Shown: positions 1-10,327, numbered from the stretch's first letter. The stretch: DNA of 64,000 nt from Nannocystis sp. RBIL2 (GCF_026626745.1 NZ_JAPNJW010000001.1:4820001-4884000), one strand, 5' to 3'. Numbers and translations: made by a program. The notes: generated by a model not told the origin, from the letters alone.

Positions 1-1967
<1,967 letters not shown>

Positions 1968-2251
1968 CGGCGCGAGCGTAACAGACCAGGTTGCGCCTGG
2001 CAGCGCGGCCGCGCGACGTCGGGCGGCGCGCACGCCCACGAGCTGGAGCCCGGACTCGCGCACCGCGCGCGATCCCGCCGCGCGCGCCGACTGTCCCTTC
2101 AGCCAGCGACGCTGCCGCGCACCCCACGCCGAGACGAGGGCTCGTGCCGCCGCGGCGACGTGCGCTCTCGGCCGCCGCGTTCGCCGGCGATCGGCCGCGA
2201 GCCCCGGCCGCGCGCGTCGGGCGGGTCCGGCGGCTGTGCTACGTAGGCGGC

Positions 2252-3088
2252 ATGCACGACCCGGAGCTCGCGCTCGCGATAGCCGCCGCCCACGCCGCCG
2301 GGGCGGTGCTCCTCCGCCACTTCGAGGGCGTGTTCGAGGTCGAGACCAAATCGTCGCCGATCGACCTCGTCACCTCCGCCGACCGCGCCGCCGAGGCGGT
2401 CGTGATCGAGGCCCTGCGCAGCGTTCATCCTGACCATTCGTTCCTGGCCGAAGAGTCCGGTCTCTCCGGACATGACCCGAAGTACACGGTCCTCCCGGGC
2501 CCGGGCGAGCTGCGCTGGGTGATCGACCCGCTCGACGGCACCACCAACTTCGCCCACGGCTTCCCCCACTTCTGCGTCTCGATCGCGCTGTGCGACCAGC
2601 ACGGCGCGCGCCTCGGCGTGATCCACGACCCGATCCGCGGCGAGACCTTCGTCGCGGTGCGCGGTCAGGGCGCGCGCCTCGACCGCAACACGCGGCCGGG
2701 GCGGGCCCTCGCGGTCTCGCAGGCCGGTCGCCTGCAGCAGGCGCTGATCGCCACCGGCTTCTCGTACCAGCGGGCCACCACCCGCGACGACAACCTGGCC
2801 GAGTTCTGCCGCGTCGTGCCGCAGGTGTGCTGCGTGCGCCGGGCCGGCAGCGCCGCGCTCGACCTCGCCTACGTGGCCGCGGGGCGGCTCGACGCCTACT
2901 GGGAGTACCACCTGCAGCCGTGGGACGTCGCCGCCGGCTCCCTGCTGGTGCGCGAGGCGGGCGGGCAGATCTGCCGGCTCGACGGCGCCCCGTGGCAGAT
3001 CGGCTGCGCCGACGTCGTCGCCTCCGGCCCGACCCTGCTGCCGACCCTCCTCGAGGAGCTGCGCGCGGCCAAGATCGAGGCGCCATGA
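2252..3088 (+). CDS. inositol monophosphatase family protein
   Basis: A 278-residue Mg-dependent sugar/inositol phosphate phosphatase of the IMPase/SuhB family, probably cytoplasmic. The metal-binding signatures are visible: EESG near residue 66, DPLDGTTNF near 91, and the C-terminal WDVAAGSLLVREAGG. Length matches the family. I chose ATG 2252 because the family N-terminus (an acidic helix, ELALAIAAAHAAG) starts right there; the open frame upstream is Arg/Ala-rich and not conserved-looking. Its stop overlaps the next start (ATGA), so it is probably cotranslated with the HNH gene. Substrate (inositol-1-phosphate versus other phosphate esters) cannot be settled from sequence. Confidence 0.9.
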   Translation: MHDPELALAIAAAHAAGAVLLRHFEGVFEVETKSSPIDLVTSADRAAEAVVIEALRSVHPDHSFLAEESGLSGHDPKYTVLPGPGELRWVIDPLDGTTNFAHGFPHFCVSIALCDQHGARLGVIHDPIRGETFVAVRGQGARLDRNTRPGRALAVSQAGRLQQALIATGFSYQRATTRDDNLAEFCRVVPQVCCVRRAGSAALDLAYVAAGRLDAYWEYHLQPWDVAAGSLLVREAGGQICRLDGAPWQIGCADVVASGPTLLPTLLEELRAAKIEAP

Positions 3089-3522
3089 AGAGACCGCAGC
3101 AGGCCCGCGGCAGCGCGCGCCGGACCCAGCGACTGCTGCTGTGGTGCGCCGCCACCGACCGCACCTTCGAGCGCGCGGTCGCGGGCGACGGCCGGGCCGT
3201 GCTCACCGGCAAGTGCATCCACTGCAACGCCCGCCACACCCTCACCGAGGACGGCGCGCCGCTCACCTCCGCCACCATCGAGCACATCGTCCCGCGCTCG
3301 CAGGGCGGCACCGACGCGATCGCCAACCTCGCGATCGCCTGCGCCCGCTGCAACTTCGGCAAGGGCCACCGCCTCGACGACCGCCCGTGGCACGACCCGA
3401 CCCTGCAGCGCGTCATCGCCACCTTGCAGGAGCGCCGGGCCGCCCGCATGCGCCCGCCGCCGGACTGGCTCGACCTGCCGCCGATGACCGCCGTGCCCGA
3501 CGGCGAAGCCGACGAAGCCTGA
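3085..3522 (+). CDS. HNH endonuclease
   Basis: A 145-residue HNH nuclease. Two CxxC pairs (CIHC near residue 47 and CARC near 92) would hold the structural zinc and flank the catalytic core EHIVPRSQGG, then NL and GKGH. The basic N-terminus could bind DNA. The start overlaps the stop of the phosphatase gene (ATGA), suggesting translational coupling. HNH proteins this small occur as free-standing nucleases, in phage packaging and in restriction; nothing nearby indicates which. A 24-base direct repeat begins on its stop codon. Confidence 0.85.
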   Translation: MKRPQQARGSARRTQRLLLWCAATDRTFERAVAGDGRAVLTGKCIHCNARHTLTEDGAPLTSATIEHIVPRSQGGTDAIANLAIACARCNFGKGHRLDDRPWHDPTLQRVIATLQERRAARMRPPPDWLDLPPMTAVPDGEADEA

Positions 3523-3543
3523 GCTGCTGCGAGCGACCTGTCC
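3520..3543 (+). repeat. 24-base direct repeat, copy 1
   Basis: The 24 bases starting at the HNH stop codon (TGAGCTGCTGCGAGCG then ACCTGTCC) recur exactly at 3605-3628. The copies are 85 bases apart, start to start. The end of the unit (ACCTGTCC) resembles a half-site of the dispersed palindrome family. Confidence 0.85.
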
Positions 3544-3604
3544 TTTCGACCACCTTCGTCCGCGCTCGCGAGCCGCGAGCTGCCCCGTCCCTCGCTCTCG
3601 GCCC

Positions 3605-3628
3605 TGAGCTGCTGCGAGCGACCTGTCC
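3605..3628 (+). repeat. 24-base direct repeat, copy 2
   Basis: Exact second copy of the repeat at 3520-3543. The copies bracket about 60 bases of non-coding sequence. Confidence 0.85.
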
Positions 3629-3750
3629 GCGCTGTCGCTCCCCGTCCCCACACACCCGCGCCTCGGCCCCGCGGGAATAACCGCCACTGCCTCGCGCGTG
3701 ACAGCTCCGGCCGCGCGCAGTGAGCCGCGGCACCCCAATGACTTTCAGAG

Positions 3751-3767
3751 CATGTCCGATGGGACAG
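3751..3767. repeat. dispersed GGACATGTCC-type palindrome
   Basis: CATGTCC-GAT-GGGACAG: a short-loop inverted repeat of the family described in the findings. It lies about 65 bases upstream of the membrane protein start at 3832. Confidence 0.6.
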
Positions 3768-3831
3768 CTCGCCGACGACGCGCGCGTGACGGCCTGGGCG
3801 CGGGCCGCACGCGGCCGGAGGACTCGCCGCC

Positions 3832-4905
3832 ATGACCTCGATGCCAACCAGCCCTGCCGGCCCGCCCGGCCACCTCTCCTCTCAGCGGCGCACGCGGGCC
3901 TTGACCCTCGCCGTCGGCCTCGCCGGCCTGTGTGTGCTCGGCCTCGCAGTGTGGCTGCCGCCGCCGACCGACGCCGCCGGCAGCCAGGCGATCCGCGGCG
4001 CCGGCCTGTTCGCCCTGCTCGCCTTCGGCTTCCTCCTGCTCGGCGCCCTGCTGCGCCGCGTCCAGCTCGGCTGGCACCGCAGCCTGCGCGGCCTGCTCGT
4101 CGGAGCCGGCGAGGCAGTGTGGCGCCTCAGCCTGCGCCTGTGGCCGCGCGAGCCCTCGAGCGACGCCCAGGCCCCGCCGATGCGCCTGGGCGAGCGGATC
4201 GCCCTCGTCGCCGGCCTCGGCCTCACCGCCCTCGACGTCGTCCTCACCACCCTGCTCCTGCGCGACGTCTTCCCCGAGCCGCCGTACCGCTTCGACCTGT
4301 TCGGGATGCTCTCGCCCGAGGCCGCCGAGTGGTCGTTCTACGTCGCGGTCGCCGCCTTCAAGGCAGTGCTCGAGGTGTGGTTCGGCGTGTTCGACACCAT
4401 CCGCGGCGCCGGCAGCACCCTGCGGTGGTTCGTGCTCGGCGGCGCCTCGGCCTTCGACGCCGCGCTGGCCGCCTCGCGCGGGCTCGTGCTCGCCGAGCAG
4501 GGCCTGGTCGGCTCCTCGGTCATGGTCAGCAACATCATCTTCATCGGCTTCGGCCTCGCCGTCCCGTGGGTCGCCGCCCACACCGGCGGCCTGCTGGTCG
4601 GCGCCATGGACGGCTGGCTGGCCCGCCTCGGCGTCCTGCGCCTGATCTCCGCCCTCCCGCGGCTGTGCGTGCTCGCCCTCGTGTGGCTGGCCGCGATCGC
4701 CGTCGGCGCCCCCGCGGTCGTCCTCGTGCTCGCCGTCGGCCTGCTGGTCGGCGTTTGGTCGGCGCTCGACGACGTCATCGCCACGATCCTCGGCCACGAC
4801 GACGGCGCCCAGGCGCTCGCCCTCCCGGCCGAGGTCATGCGCGCCGCCGACGAGCCGCCGAGCCCGCCGCACGCCCCGCTGCAGATGTCCGGAAGTGTCC
4901 CGTGA
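3832..4905 (+). CDS. multi-pass membrane protein of unknown function
   Basis: A 357-residue protein I do not recognise. After a polar N-terminus of about 22 residues there are hydrophobic segments near 23-43, 58-78, 120-145, 165-185, 225-255 and 275-320, with arginine-rich loops (LRRVQLGWHR) between them. It is therefore an inner-membrane protein with about six or seven spans. The start at 3832 has a good upstream GGAGGA. The next gene starts 45 bases downstream on the same strand and encodes a membrane-anchored VWA-like protein, so the two may form a complex. The last codons (LQMSGSVP) and stop are written by a copy of the dispersed palindrome. Confidence 0.75.
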   Translation: MTSMPTSPAGPPGHLSSQRRTRALTLAVGLAGLCVLGLAVWLPPPTDAAGSQAIRGAGLFALLAFGFLLLGALLRRVQLGWHRSLRGLLVGAGEAVWRLSLRLWPREPSSDAQAPPMRLGERIALVAGLGLTALDVVLTTLLLRDVFPEPPYRFDLFGMLSPEAAEWSFYVAVAAFKAVLEVWFGVFDTIRGAGSTLRWFVLGGASAFDAALAASRGLVLAEQGLVGSSVMVSNIIFIGFGLAVPWVAAHTGGLLVGAMDGWLARLGVLRLISALPRLCVLALVWLAAIAVGAPAVVLVLAVGLLVGVWSALDDVIATILGHDDGAQALALPAEVMRAADEPPSPPHAPLQMSGSVP

Positions 4906-4915
4906 GACATGTCCC
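4884..4915. repeat. dispersed palindrome overlapping a stop codon
   Basis: Tandem half-sites ATGTCCGGAAGTGTCCC and GAGACATGTCCC span the last codons and stop of the membrane-protein gene. The repeat sequence contributes the protein's C-terminus. Confidence 0.6.
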
Positions 4916-4950
4916 TTGATTCACCCTGAGTCCCCGATCGGAGCTGTCCC

Positions 4951-5930
4951 ATGAGCCACCTTCAACCCCTCGCCGCCCTCGGCGGCCTGCTGCTCGGCGG
5001 CGCCCTCCTCGGCGGCCTGCTGTGGTGGCAGTCCGGTCTGCAGCCCGCGGCCGCCCGCGACGACTGGCGCCCCCCGTGCATCGCCCGCCTCGGCAAGACT
5101 TACGCCGCGTTCGGCCCGACCAGCGCCCCCGACGAGCGCCCCGCTCGCAACCTGCTGTTCGGCGTCGACCGCAGCGGCAGCAACCGCGAGCTGGCCGACG
5201 CCCAGCTCGACGCCGCGGTCGCCTACGCCGCCACTCTCGGCCCCGAGTCGGGCGTCGGCGTCCTGCTGATCACCGACCGCAGCGACCGCTCCACCACCCC
5301 CGACATGCCCTTCGAGCCAGGTGAGGGTGGCACCCGCTGGACCGCCGAGCCGGTGCTGTGCGACGGCTGCAAGCCCGACAGCCTGTTCCAGCAGAAGTGC
5401 CTCGAGCAATTGGAGGTCGCCCAGAGCCGGCGCGTCGGCGAGCTCAACGCCGGCGAGGACGCTCGCCGGACCCGCCTGCAGGAGGAGCGGGCGGTGCGGA
5501 TCCACGGCTGGCGCGACCAGGTCGCCGGCTACACCCCCAAGCCCGGCACCTCCCTGCTGGCCTTCTTCACCAAGCTCGCCGACCTGCCCGCGGTCCGCCG
5601 CGAGCCCGAGCGGACCACCGTGGTCGTGATGTCGGATCTCGAGGCCAGCCAGGCCGGCGAGCGCAAGCAGCTCGACAAGTTCGAGCGCGCCTACCGGTCC
5701 TCCGGGACATGTCCCGAAGTGTCATGGCTGCCCAAGGGCCTCAGCGGCCTCGAGATCGCCCTGGTCCAGAGCGTGCGCGACGGCATCGACGCCGAGCTGT
5801 GGGCCCGCCGCTGGGACGCCGTGCTCACCTGCGCCGGCGCCCACGTCCGCCGCCACCGCTACAGCGCCGCAGTCCCGCTGCGCCAGCTGCTCGACGAGCG
5901 GCCGCCCCCGCCCTGGCGCTCGCCGACTGA
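4951..5930 (+). CDS. membrane-anchored VWA-like protein, probable 3' frameshift
   Basis: The protein starts with an N-terminal membrane anchor (residues 8-28, LAALGGLLLGGALLGGLLWW). A von Willebrand A-like fold follows: GVDRSGSN supplies a D-x-S-x-S metal site near residue 72, and VVVMSDLE lies near 225. A charged helical middle part is present near residues 150-200. As written, the frame has no stop until 7227 and would run antisense through the hydrolase gene. One extra C in the C5 run at 5905-5909 would bring it into frame with TGA 5928-5930, ending RPPPALAD, which I take as the natural end. It sits just downstream of the membrane protein and is probably cotranscribed with it. The role is unknown. 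Confidence 0.6.
5702..5728. repeat. dispersed palindrome inside a coding region
   Basis: CCGGGACATGTCCCGAAGTGTC lies in frame within the VWA-like gene and encodes SSGTCPEVS. Confidence 0.55.
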
Positions 5931-5937
5931 CCGGTCC

Positions 5938-6069
5938 GAGCATGGCCTCCGGGACATGCTCTCAAGGACACGCCACGCTCGGCGTCGCCGCCGAGCCGGG
6001 CGTTCGCTCGCTCGGGCGGTCATGGTCCTCCGAGCATGCCCCTTCGAGCATGCCCTGGAGGACATGTCA
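5938..6069. repeat. cluster of dispersed palindromes between convergent genes
   Basis: Two groups of half-sites (5938-5975 and 6032-6069) fill the gap between the VWA-like gene and the convergent hydrolase gene. The last one, GGACATGTCA, overlaps the hydrolase stop codon at 6067-6069. The position fits a bidirectional terminator. Confidence 0.6.
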
Positions 6070-6984
6070 CTTCGCGGTCAGCACCCCGAGCTCGTGCAGC
6101 CACTTCAGCATCGACGCCGGCCAGGTCGCCATCTTCGGCATCCCGGCCCGCTGGGCCAGGCCGACGCCGTGGCGGCCGTCGTCGTAAAGGTGCAGGCGCG
6201 ACGAGGCGCCGCGGGCGCGGGCCGCCTCGTCGTACAGCTCGCTGTTGTGGAACACCACCTTCTTGTCGTGGCGCGAGTGGACCAGCATCGCCGGCGGCGT
6301 GTCGGCGGTGACGCGCTGCTCGAGCGACAGCCCCTGCACCAGCGCCGGCGTCGCCGGCTCCTCGCCGAGCATGCTGCGCTTGCTGCGTTGGTGGGCCCAG
6401 CGGTCGTCGAGCGTGACCACCGGATAGACCATGACGATGAAGTCGGGCCGGCACGATGTCTCCTCGATCGGCAGGCTCGTGGTCAGATCGCCCTGCTTCG
6501 GGCACGCGGTGGCGACGAAGCCGGCCAGGTGCCCGCCGGCCGAGAAGCCGACGAAGCCGATCTTGCCGGCGTCGACCCCGAGCTCGGCCGCCTGCGAGCG
6601 GACCCGCTGGACCGCGCGCCGGCCGTCGGCCAGGAAGTCGCGGTGGTGATAGCCGTCGCCGCTGACGCGGTAGCGCAGCACCACCGCCACGAAGCCCTGC
6701 TCGCTCAGCCAGCGGGCCGTCGGGAACGCCTCCGGCCGCAGCCCGCCGGTGTGCGCATAGCTCCCGCCCGGCGCCACGATCGCCGCCGCCCCGTTCGACT
6801 TGCCCGGCGGCGGCAGATAGTAGAAGAGCTCCGGCTGGTCGGCCTTGGCCGTCCCCTTGGCCCCCGGCGCCCCCTCGGGCCACAGCAGCTCGCGCCGGGC
6901 GAAGTCGCGCGGCGTGCAGCCCAGCGCGATCACCAGCCCCATCACACATGTCCCCCAGGACATGCATTTCAGAACATGTCTCAT
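6067..6984 (-). CDS. alpha/beta hydrolase lipoprotein (esterase/lipase-like)
   Basis: A 305-residue secreted esterase of the BD-FAE/HSL-like alpha/beta hydrolase type. The oxyanion region PGGSYAHTGG lies near residue 80, the nucleophile elbow is GFSAGGHL, a catalytic Asp is in HSRHDKKV and the His in DGRHGVGL. A short signal peptide ends at a lipobox-like ALGC (Cys 23), so a lipoprotein is likely. The start overlaps the upstream thioesterase stop (ATGA at 6981-6984). Unusually, the first 15 residues (MRHVLKCMSWGTCVM) are encoded by a dispersed-palindrome copy, so the repeat forms the n-region of the signal peptide. The natural ester substrate is unknown. Confidence 0.85.
   Translation of the reverse strand: MRHVLKCMSWGTCVMGLVIALGCTPRDFARRELLWPEGAPGAKGTAKADQPELFYYLPPPGKSNGAAAIVAPGGSYAHTGGLRPEAFPTARWLSEQGFVAVVLRYRVSGDGYHHRDFLADGRRAVQRVRSQAAELGVDAGKIGFVGFSAGGHLAGFVATACPKQGDLTTSLPIEETSCRPDFIVMVYPVVTLDDRWAHQRSKRSMLGEEPATPALVQGLSLEQRVTADTPPAMLVHSRHDKKVVFHNSELYDEAARARGASSRLHLYDDGRHGVGLAQRAGMPKMATWPASMLKWLHELGVLTAK
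6946..6984. repeat. dispersed palindrome forming a gene start
   Basis: ACATGTCCCCCAGGACATGC, then GAACATGTCTCA: a palindrome plus an extra half-site. It spans the start codon and signal-peptide n-region of the minus-strand hydrolase gene. Confidence 0.65.
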
Positions 6985-7421
6985 TGGCCTGCCTCGGCCT
7001 CGATGTGCGCGCAGTACGGCGCGATCTCGGCGCGGAAGGTCGGGGTCCAGGCGCACGGGCGCTTGGTCTCCGGGTCGACGCGGACCACCGTGCGGCGGCC
7101 GGTCGCGTGCTCGATGTCCTCGTCGAGCGGCATCACGCGCAGACCGAAGGTCAGGCTGGTACGACCGAGCCGCTCGACCCACACGCGCACCCTGACCTGG
7201 CCGGTGCCGATGACCGGGCGCTGGTAGTCGAGGGAATTCGCCCGCACCAGGTGGTACTGGTCGGGGTTCGTGTTGAAGTCGAGGACCCCGGCCCAGCCGA
7301 GGCGGCGCCAGAACGAGCCGATCGCGTGCTCGAAGAGGAGCAGGTAGCGGGCGTTGTGGAGGATGTGGAAGGCGTCGAGGTCGTCGAAGTAGACCCCGTG
7401 GATCGTCTCGTGGAAACGCAT
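6981..7421 (-). CDS. acyl-CoA thioesterase, hotdog fold (4HBT family)
   Basis: A 146-residue 4HBT thioesterase that would hydrolyse acyl-CoA esters in the cytoplasm. The family signature is intact: FDDLDAFHILHNARYLLLFE, with the likely catalytic Asp16 followed by His22-Asn23. Length is typical. ATG 7421 was chosen because the hotdog fold starts at residue 2 and upstream sequence is arginine-rich noise. The downstream hydrolase gene overlaps its stop codon, so the two hydrolytic enzymes are probably expressed together. Preferred acyl chain is not predictable. Confidence 0.88.
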   Translation of the reverse strand: MRFHETIHGVYFDDLDAFHILHNARYLLLFEHAIGSFWRRLGWAGVLDFNTNPDQYHLVRANSLDYQRPVIGTGQVRVRVWVERLGRTSLTFGLRVMPLDEDIEHATGRRTVVRVDPETKRPCAWTPTFRAEIAPYCAHIEAEAGQ

Positions 7422-7594
7422 GACCGTCCGCGAGCGGTATACCGCACGCCGGGCCCGGCGCGGACCCCGATGCGGCCGATGAAGCGCCGGCCGACGTGTC
7501 CGGACACTCGTTCGCGGGTCCATGCGGCAGCCCTCACACCGCCCGTCGCGGCCGGCGCCGGGGTTGTGAGTTATCGTGATCGCAGCGCTTCGGG

Positions 7595-8434
7595 ATGGAC
7601 GCTCGCCAACACCACGCCCGCCAGCAATTCAGCCGCCTCGCGGCTTCGCCCGATCACGCGCTCGACCTCGGCGAGACGGCGCTGTGGATCGGCGCCGAGG
7701 AGGACGGGCCGGTCGACGTCGAGGACTACCTGACCCGGCTCGACGACCTGGCGGCGACCCTGCGCGCGCGGCTCTTGCCCGACCACACCGCGCGCGAGCG
7801 GCTCGACCAGCTGCTCGCCTTCGTGTTCCGCGAGCTCGGCTTCCACGGCAACGAGTCCGACTACTACGACCCGCGCAACAGCTACTTCCACCAGGTGCTC
7901 GACCGTCGCTGCGGCCTGCCGATCTCGCTGGCCCTGCTGCTGATCGAGCTGGCCCGGCGGGTCGGCCTGCGCGTCGCCGGGGTCGGCTTCCCGGCCCACT
8001 TCCTCGCCGTCGACCTCGACCTCCCGCAGCTCTACATCGACCCGTTCCACGGCGGCCGCCTGCTGACCGAGTACGAGTGCCGGGTGATGCTGCGGCAGAA
8101 GACCCAGGGCCGGATCGAGTTCGACCGCAATCAACTGCGCCCCGTCGGCGGCCGCCAGCTGTTGGTGCGCATGCTCAACAACTTGAAGAGCGTCCACCTG
8201 AGCCGCGGCGACCTCGAGCGCGCGCTCGCGGCGAGCGACCGGATCCTCCTGCTCAGCCCCGGCGCCGCCGAGGAGTACCGCGACCGCGGCCTATGCCAGC
8301 TGCAGCGCCGGGCCTACCGCGCCGCCGCCGAGGACCTCAACCACTACCTCAGCCTCGCGCCGATGGCCGACGACCGCCAGCTGATCGCCGCCCGCGCCGC
8401 CGAGGCCCGCAACAAGGCCCGCCTGGTCAATTGA
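7595..8434 (+). CDS. SirB1-type transglutaminase-like protein with TPRs
   Basis: A 279-residue SirB1 family protein. Residues about 70-150 form a transglutaminase-like core in which a Cys-His-Asp set is visible: RRCGLPISLA, FPAHFLAV and LYIDPFHGG. A TPR-like helical tail follows (about 185-275). The family is widespread, and in some bacteria its members sit near translation-release or SAM-methyltransferase genes; its function is still unclear. The gene stands alone here. The 30-base palindrome just downstream has its T-run on the other strand, so it serves the convergent gene better than this one. Confidence 0.85.
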   Translation: MDARQHHARQQFSRLAASPDHALDLGETALWIGAEEDGPVDVEDYLTRLDDLAATLRARLLPDHTARERLDQLLAFVFRELGFHGNESDYYDPRNSYFHQVLDRRCGLPISLALLLIELARRVGLRVAGVGFPAHFLAVDLDLPQLYIDPFHGGRLLTEYECRVMLRQKTQGRIEFDRNQLRPVGGRQLLVRMLNNLKSVHLSRGDLERALAASDRILLLSPGAAEEYRDRGLCQLQRRAYRAAAEDLNHYLSLAPMADDRQLIAARAAEARNKARLVN

Positions 8435-8481
8435 CCAGCTTCGGCGCGCGCGCCGATCGCCGCGCGCCGCCCATAAAAAGA

Positions 8482-8511
8482 GAGCCGCCTGGTCGATCGA
8501 CCAGGCGGCTC
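8482..8511 (-). terminator. intrinsic terminator, perfect 30-base palindrome
   Basis: GAGCCGCCTGGTCGA and its exact reverse complement follow one another without mismatch. On the minus strand the hairpin is followed by CTTTTT, and it begins 4 bases after the stop of the small secreted protein gene. This is a classical rho-independent terminator for that gene. Confidence 0.9.
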
Positions 8512-8515
8512 GGGC

Positions 8516-8797
8516 TCACACGTCGTGGGCCATCTGCAGCATCTGCGGGATGAAGTGGACCCGCACCTTGATCATGCTCTCCCACTTGCGCGCCGTCCGG
8601 CTCTGCACGCCCTCGTGATCGGGCTTGAGGGCGTTGCTGTTGACGGTGTCGTTCTCGAAGTCGTACAGCTGGGTGGCGCCCTTCTTGCTCTTGAGGGTAA
8701 GGGCTGCCTCGTCGGCCTCTGCGTCGGTGCGGGCGGCGGGCGCGGCCCAGGCGGTGGTGGAACAGAGCAAGAGCGAAGCGAAGACGATGAAGCGCAT
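8516..8797 (-). CDS. small secreted protein of unknown function
   Basis: A 93-residue protein with a clear Sec signal peptide (MRFIVFASLLLCSTTAWA, cleavage likely after AWA). The mature part is about 75 polar residues with no recognised domain (ATQLYDFENDTVNSNALKPD). ATG 8797 is preceded by AGGAG at a good distance, which decides the start over the upstream alternative. The gene is monocistronic and followed by a strong intrinsic terminator. Role unknown. Confidence 0.8.
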   Translation of the reverse strand: MRFIVFASLLLCSTTAWAAPAARTDAEADEAALTLKSKKGATQLYDFENDTVNSNALKPDHEGVQSRTARKWESMIKVRVHFIPQMLQMAHDV

Positions 8798-8868
8798 GCC
8801 GATCTCCTGTGGGGTGAGGACCAGCAACGCCGGCCCCGGGCGGTCGATCTACGTGCTATGAGATCGCC

Positions 8869-9771
8869 GTGCGCCGCGTCATCGCCGTCGTCTTCGCCGT
8901 CGCGCTCGGGGGCTGCGCCGAGAAGTTGCCCGAGGCTCACGTCATGCCGCTGGTCGGCGCCGAGCGTAACTTCGGCCGCGAGGTCGCCGAGCTCGGGGTG
9001 GTCGACGGCTTCACCCGCAACCTCGCGCCCGACGCAGTGCTCCTCCGCCCCGAGCCGCAGCCGGCCACGCAGGCGCTCGCCAGCCCCGCCGGCTTCAGCC
9101 TGACCTGGGAGCCCGCGTACGCCGAGATCGCCGCCTCCGGCGACCTCGGCTTTACCACCGGTCCTTATCAGGCGCACCAGCGCGACAGCGGCGAGGTCAA
9201 GCACGGCCACTACGTCAGCGTGTGGCGCAAGGAGGGCGAGCGCTGGCGCCTCGTCGTCGACGGCGGCAGCGCGCACCCGCCCCCGCTCAACCTGCCGGAC
9301 CGCTTCACCCACGCGCCCGCGCGCGAGCCCGTCACCTCGCCCGATCGCGCCGCCGAGCTCAAGAGCCTGCGCGCCGCCGAGGACGGGCTGATCGCCGGCG
9401 TCACCGCCGAGGGCGGCCGCGCCCTCCTGGCCGCCGCCGCCCCCGACCTGCGCTGGTTCCCTCCGGGCAGCTTCCCCGTCACCGGCGCCAACGCGGTCCA
9501 GACCGCCCTGCTGGCCCGCAGCGACGTCCTCACCTACACCCGCCGCGGCGACGGCGTGTCCGCGGCCGGCGACCTCGGCTACGTCTACGGCGAGGCCACG
9601 CGCACCATCAAACCGAACGTCCCCGCCGAGCGAGGCGGCTACCTCCGGCTGTGGCGCCGCGACGAGGCCGGCCGCTGGCAGCTCGCGCTCGACCTGACGA
9701 TCACCGAGCCCCGGACCCAGGCCGCGCTCGACAACCACGACTCGAAGCACGACGCCAAGCACCAGCCATGA
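8869..9771 (+). CDS. lipoprotein with two SnoaL/DUF4440-like domains
   Basis: A 300-residue lipoprotein: GTG start, signal peptide MRRVIAVVFAVALGG, then the lipobox Cys16. The mature protein contains two tandem NTF2/SnoaL-like cone domains (about 30-145 and 165-285). Each ends in the typical motif of a Tyr-rich strand plus LWRR/VWRKEGERWRL. These domains bind small molecules or act as scaffolds; here no catalytic residues can be assigned. The gene is convergent with a small membrane protein gene, with palindromes in the gap. Confidence 0.75.
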   Translation: MRRVIAVVFAVALGGCAEKLPEAHVMPLVGAERNFGREVAELGVVDGFTRNLAPDAVLLRPEPQPATQALASPAGFSLTWEPAYAEIAASGDLGFTTGPYQAHQRDSGEVKHGHYVSVWRKEGERWRLVVDGGSAHPPPLNLPDRFTHAPAREPVTSPDRAAELKSLRAAEDGLIAGVTAEGGRALLAAAAPDLRWFPPGSFPVTGANAVQTALLARSDVLTYTRRGDGVSAAGDLGYVYGEATRTIKPNVPAERGGYLRLWRRDEAGRWQLALDLTITEPRTQAALDNHDSKHDAKHQP

Positions 9772-9781
9772 GTCGCCGGTC

Positions 9782-9803
9782 GGCATGTCCGCCAGGACAT
9801 GCC
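9782..9803. repeat. dispersed palindrome, 9-base perfect arms
   Basis: GGCATGTCC-GCCA-GGACATGCC lies 10 bases after the stop of the SnoaL-like lipoprotein gene. It is one of the cleanest copies of the family. Confidence 0.8.
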
Positions 9804-9837
9804 CCCTGGTTCATGGCGTCTGGTTCATGGCGCCTAC

Positions 9838-9873
9838 GACATGTCCGAAGGCACCGGGCCTCTCGGACATGTC
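9838..9873. repeat. dispersed palindrome, 11-base perfect arms
   Basis: GACATGTCCGA at 9838-9848 pairs exactly with TCGGACATGTC at 9863-9873. It lies 7 bases beyond the stop codon of the convergent gene ending at 9880, a terminator-like place, although no T-run follows. Confidence 0.8.
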
Positions 9874-9879
9874 CATCCT

Positions 9880-10251
9880 TCAGCGGCGCTCGGGCTTGGC
9901 CAGGCCGACGAAGCCGGCGACCAGCACCAGGGCCGCAGCGACGAACGCCATGTAGCCGCCGACCTCGAATTGGACGCCCGCGGGGCGGGTCGTGGCGAAG
10001 TAACACAGGCCGACGCCGATCAGGCCGAACAGCAGGTGGAGCACGCCGAGGCCGCGGGCGAAGCCCTTGCGACCGACCACCACGCCGAAGAACGACGGCA
10101 GGATCGACGGTACGGTGAGCATCAAGCCCAGACCCTGGTTCTTGAAGTCGCCGGCGAACAGGCCCTCGGTGATACCGATGAGCGAGCGGAGGGGCAGGAA
10201 CAGCGCGGCGACGCTGAGGAGGAGCGCGGCGAGGGCGAGCTTCTTGGCCAT
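9880..10251 (-). CDS. small four-span membrane protein
   Basis: A 123-residue protein with four hydrophobic segments, near residues 5-25, 45-62, 68-88 and 98-117. A basic tail (LAKPERR) suggests both termini lie inside the cytoplasm. No motif identifies a function. The reading frame and hydrophobicity are gene-like and ATG 10251 starts directly at the first span. It is separated by about 75 bases from the YceI lipoprotein gene upstream on the same strand and may share its transcript. Confidence 0.7.
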   Translation of the reverse strand: MAKKLALAALLLSVAALFLPLRSLIGITEGLFAGDFKNQGLGLMLTVPSILPSFFGVVVGRKGFARGLGVLHLLFGLIGVGLCYFATTRPAGVQFEVGGYMAFVAAALVLVAGFVGLAKPERR

Positions 10252-10327
10252 GCGCGGCCTGATACCACGAGGCCGCGCGGTGACGATAGTGACATCGCTA
10301 CGAGGCCGCGAGTGAACGCTGTTACGT

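Larger units (their letters stand above)
3523..3831. other. 309-base intergenic region
   Basis: No gene is supported here. It holds the second direct-repeat copy (3605-3628), a dispersed-palindrome copy (3751-3767), and the ribosome binding site CGGAGGA at about 3814-3820 that serves the next gene. Confidence 0.6.
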
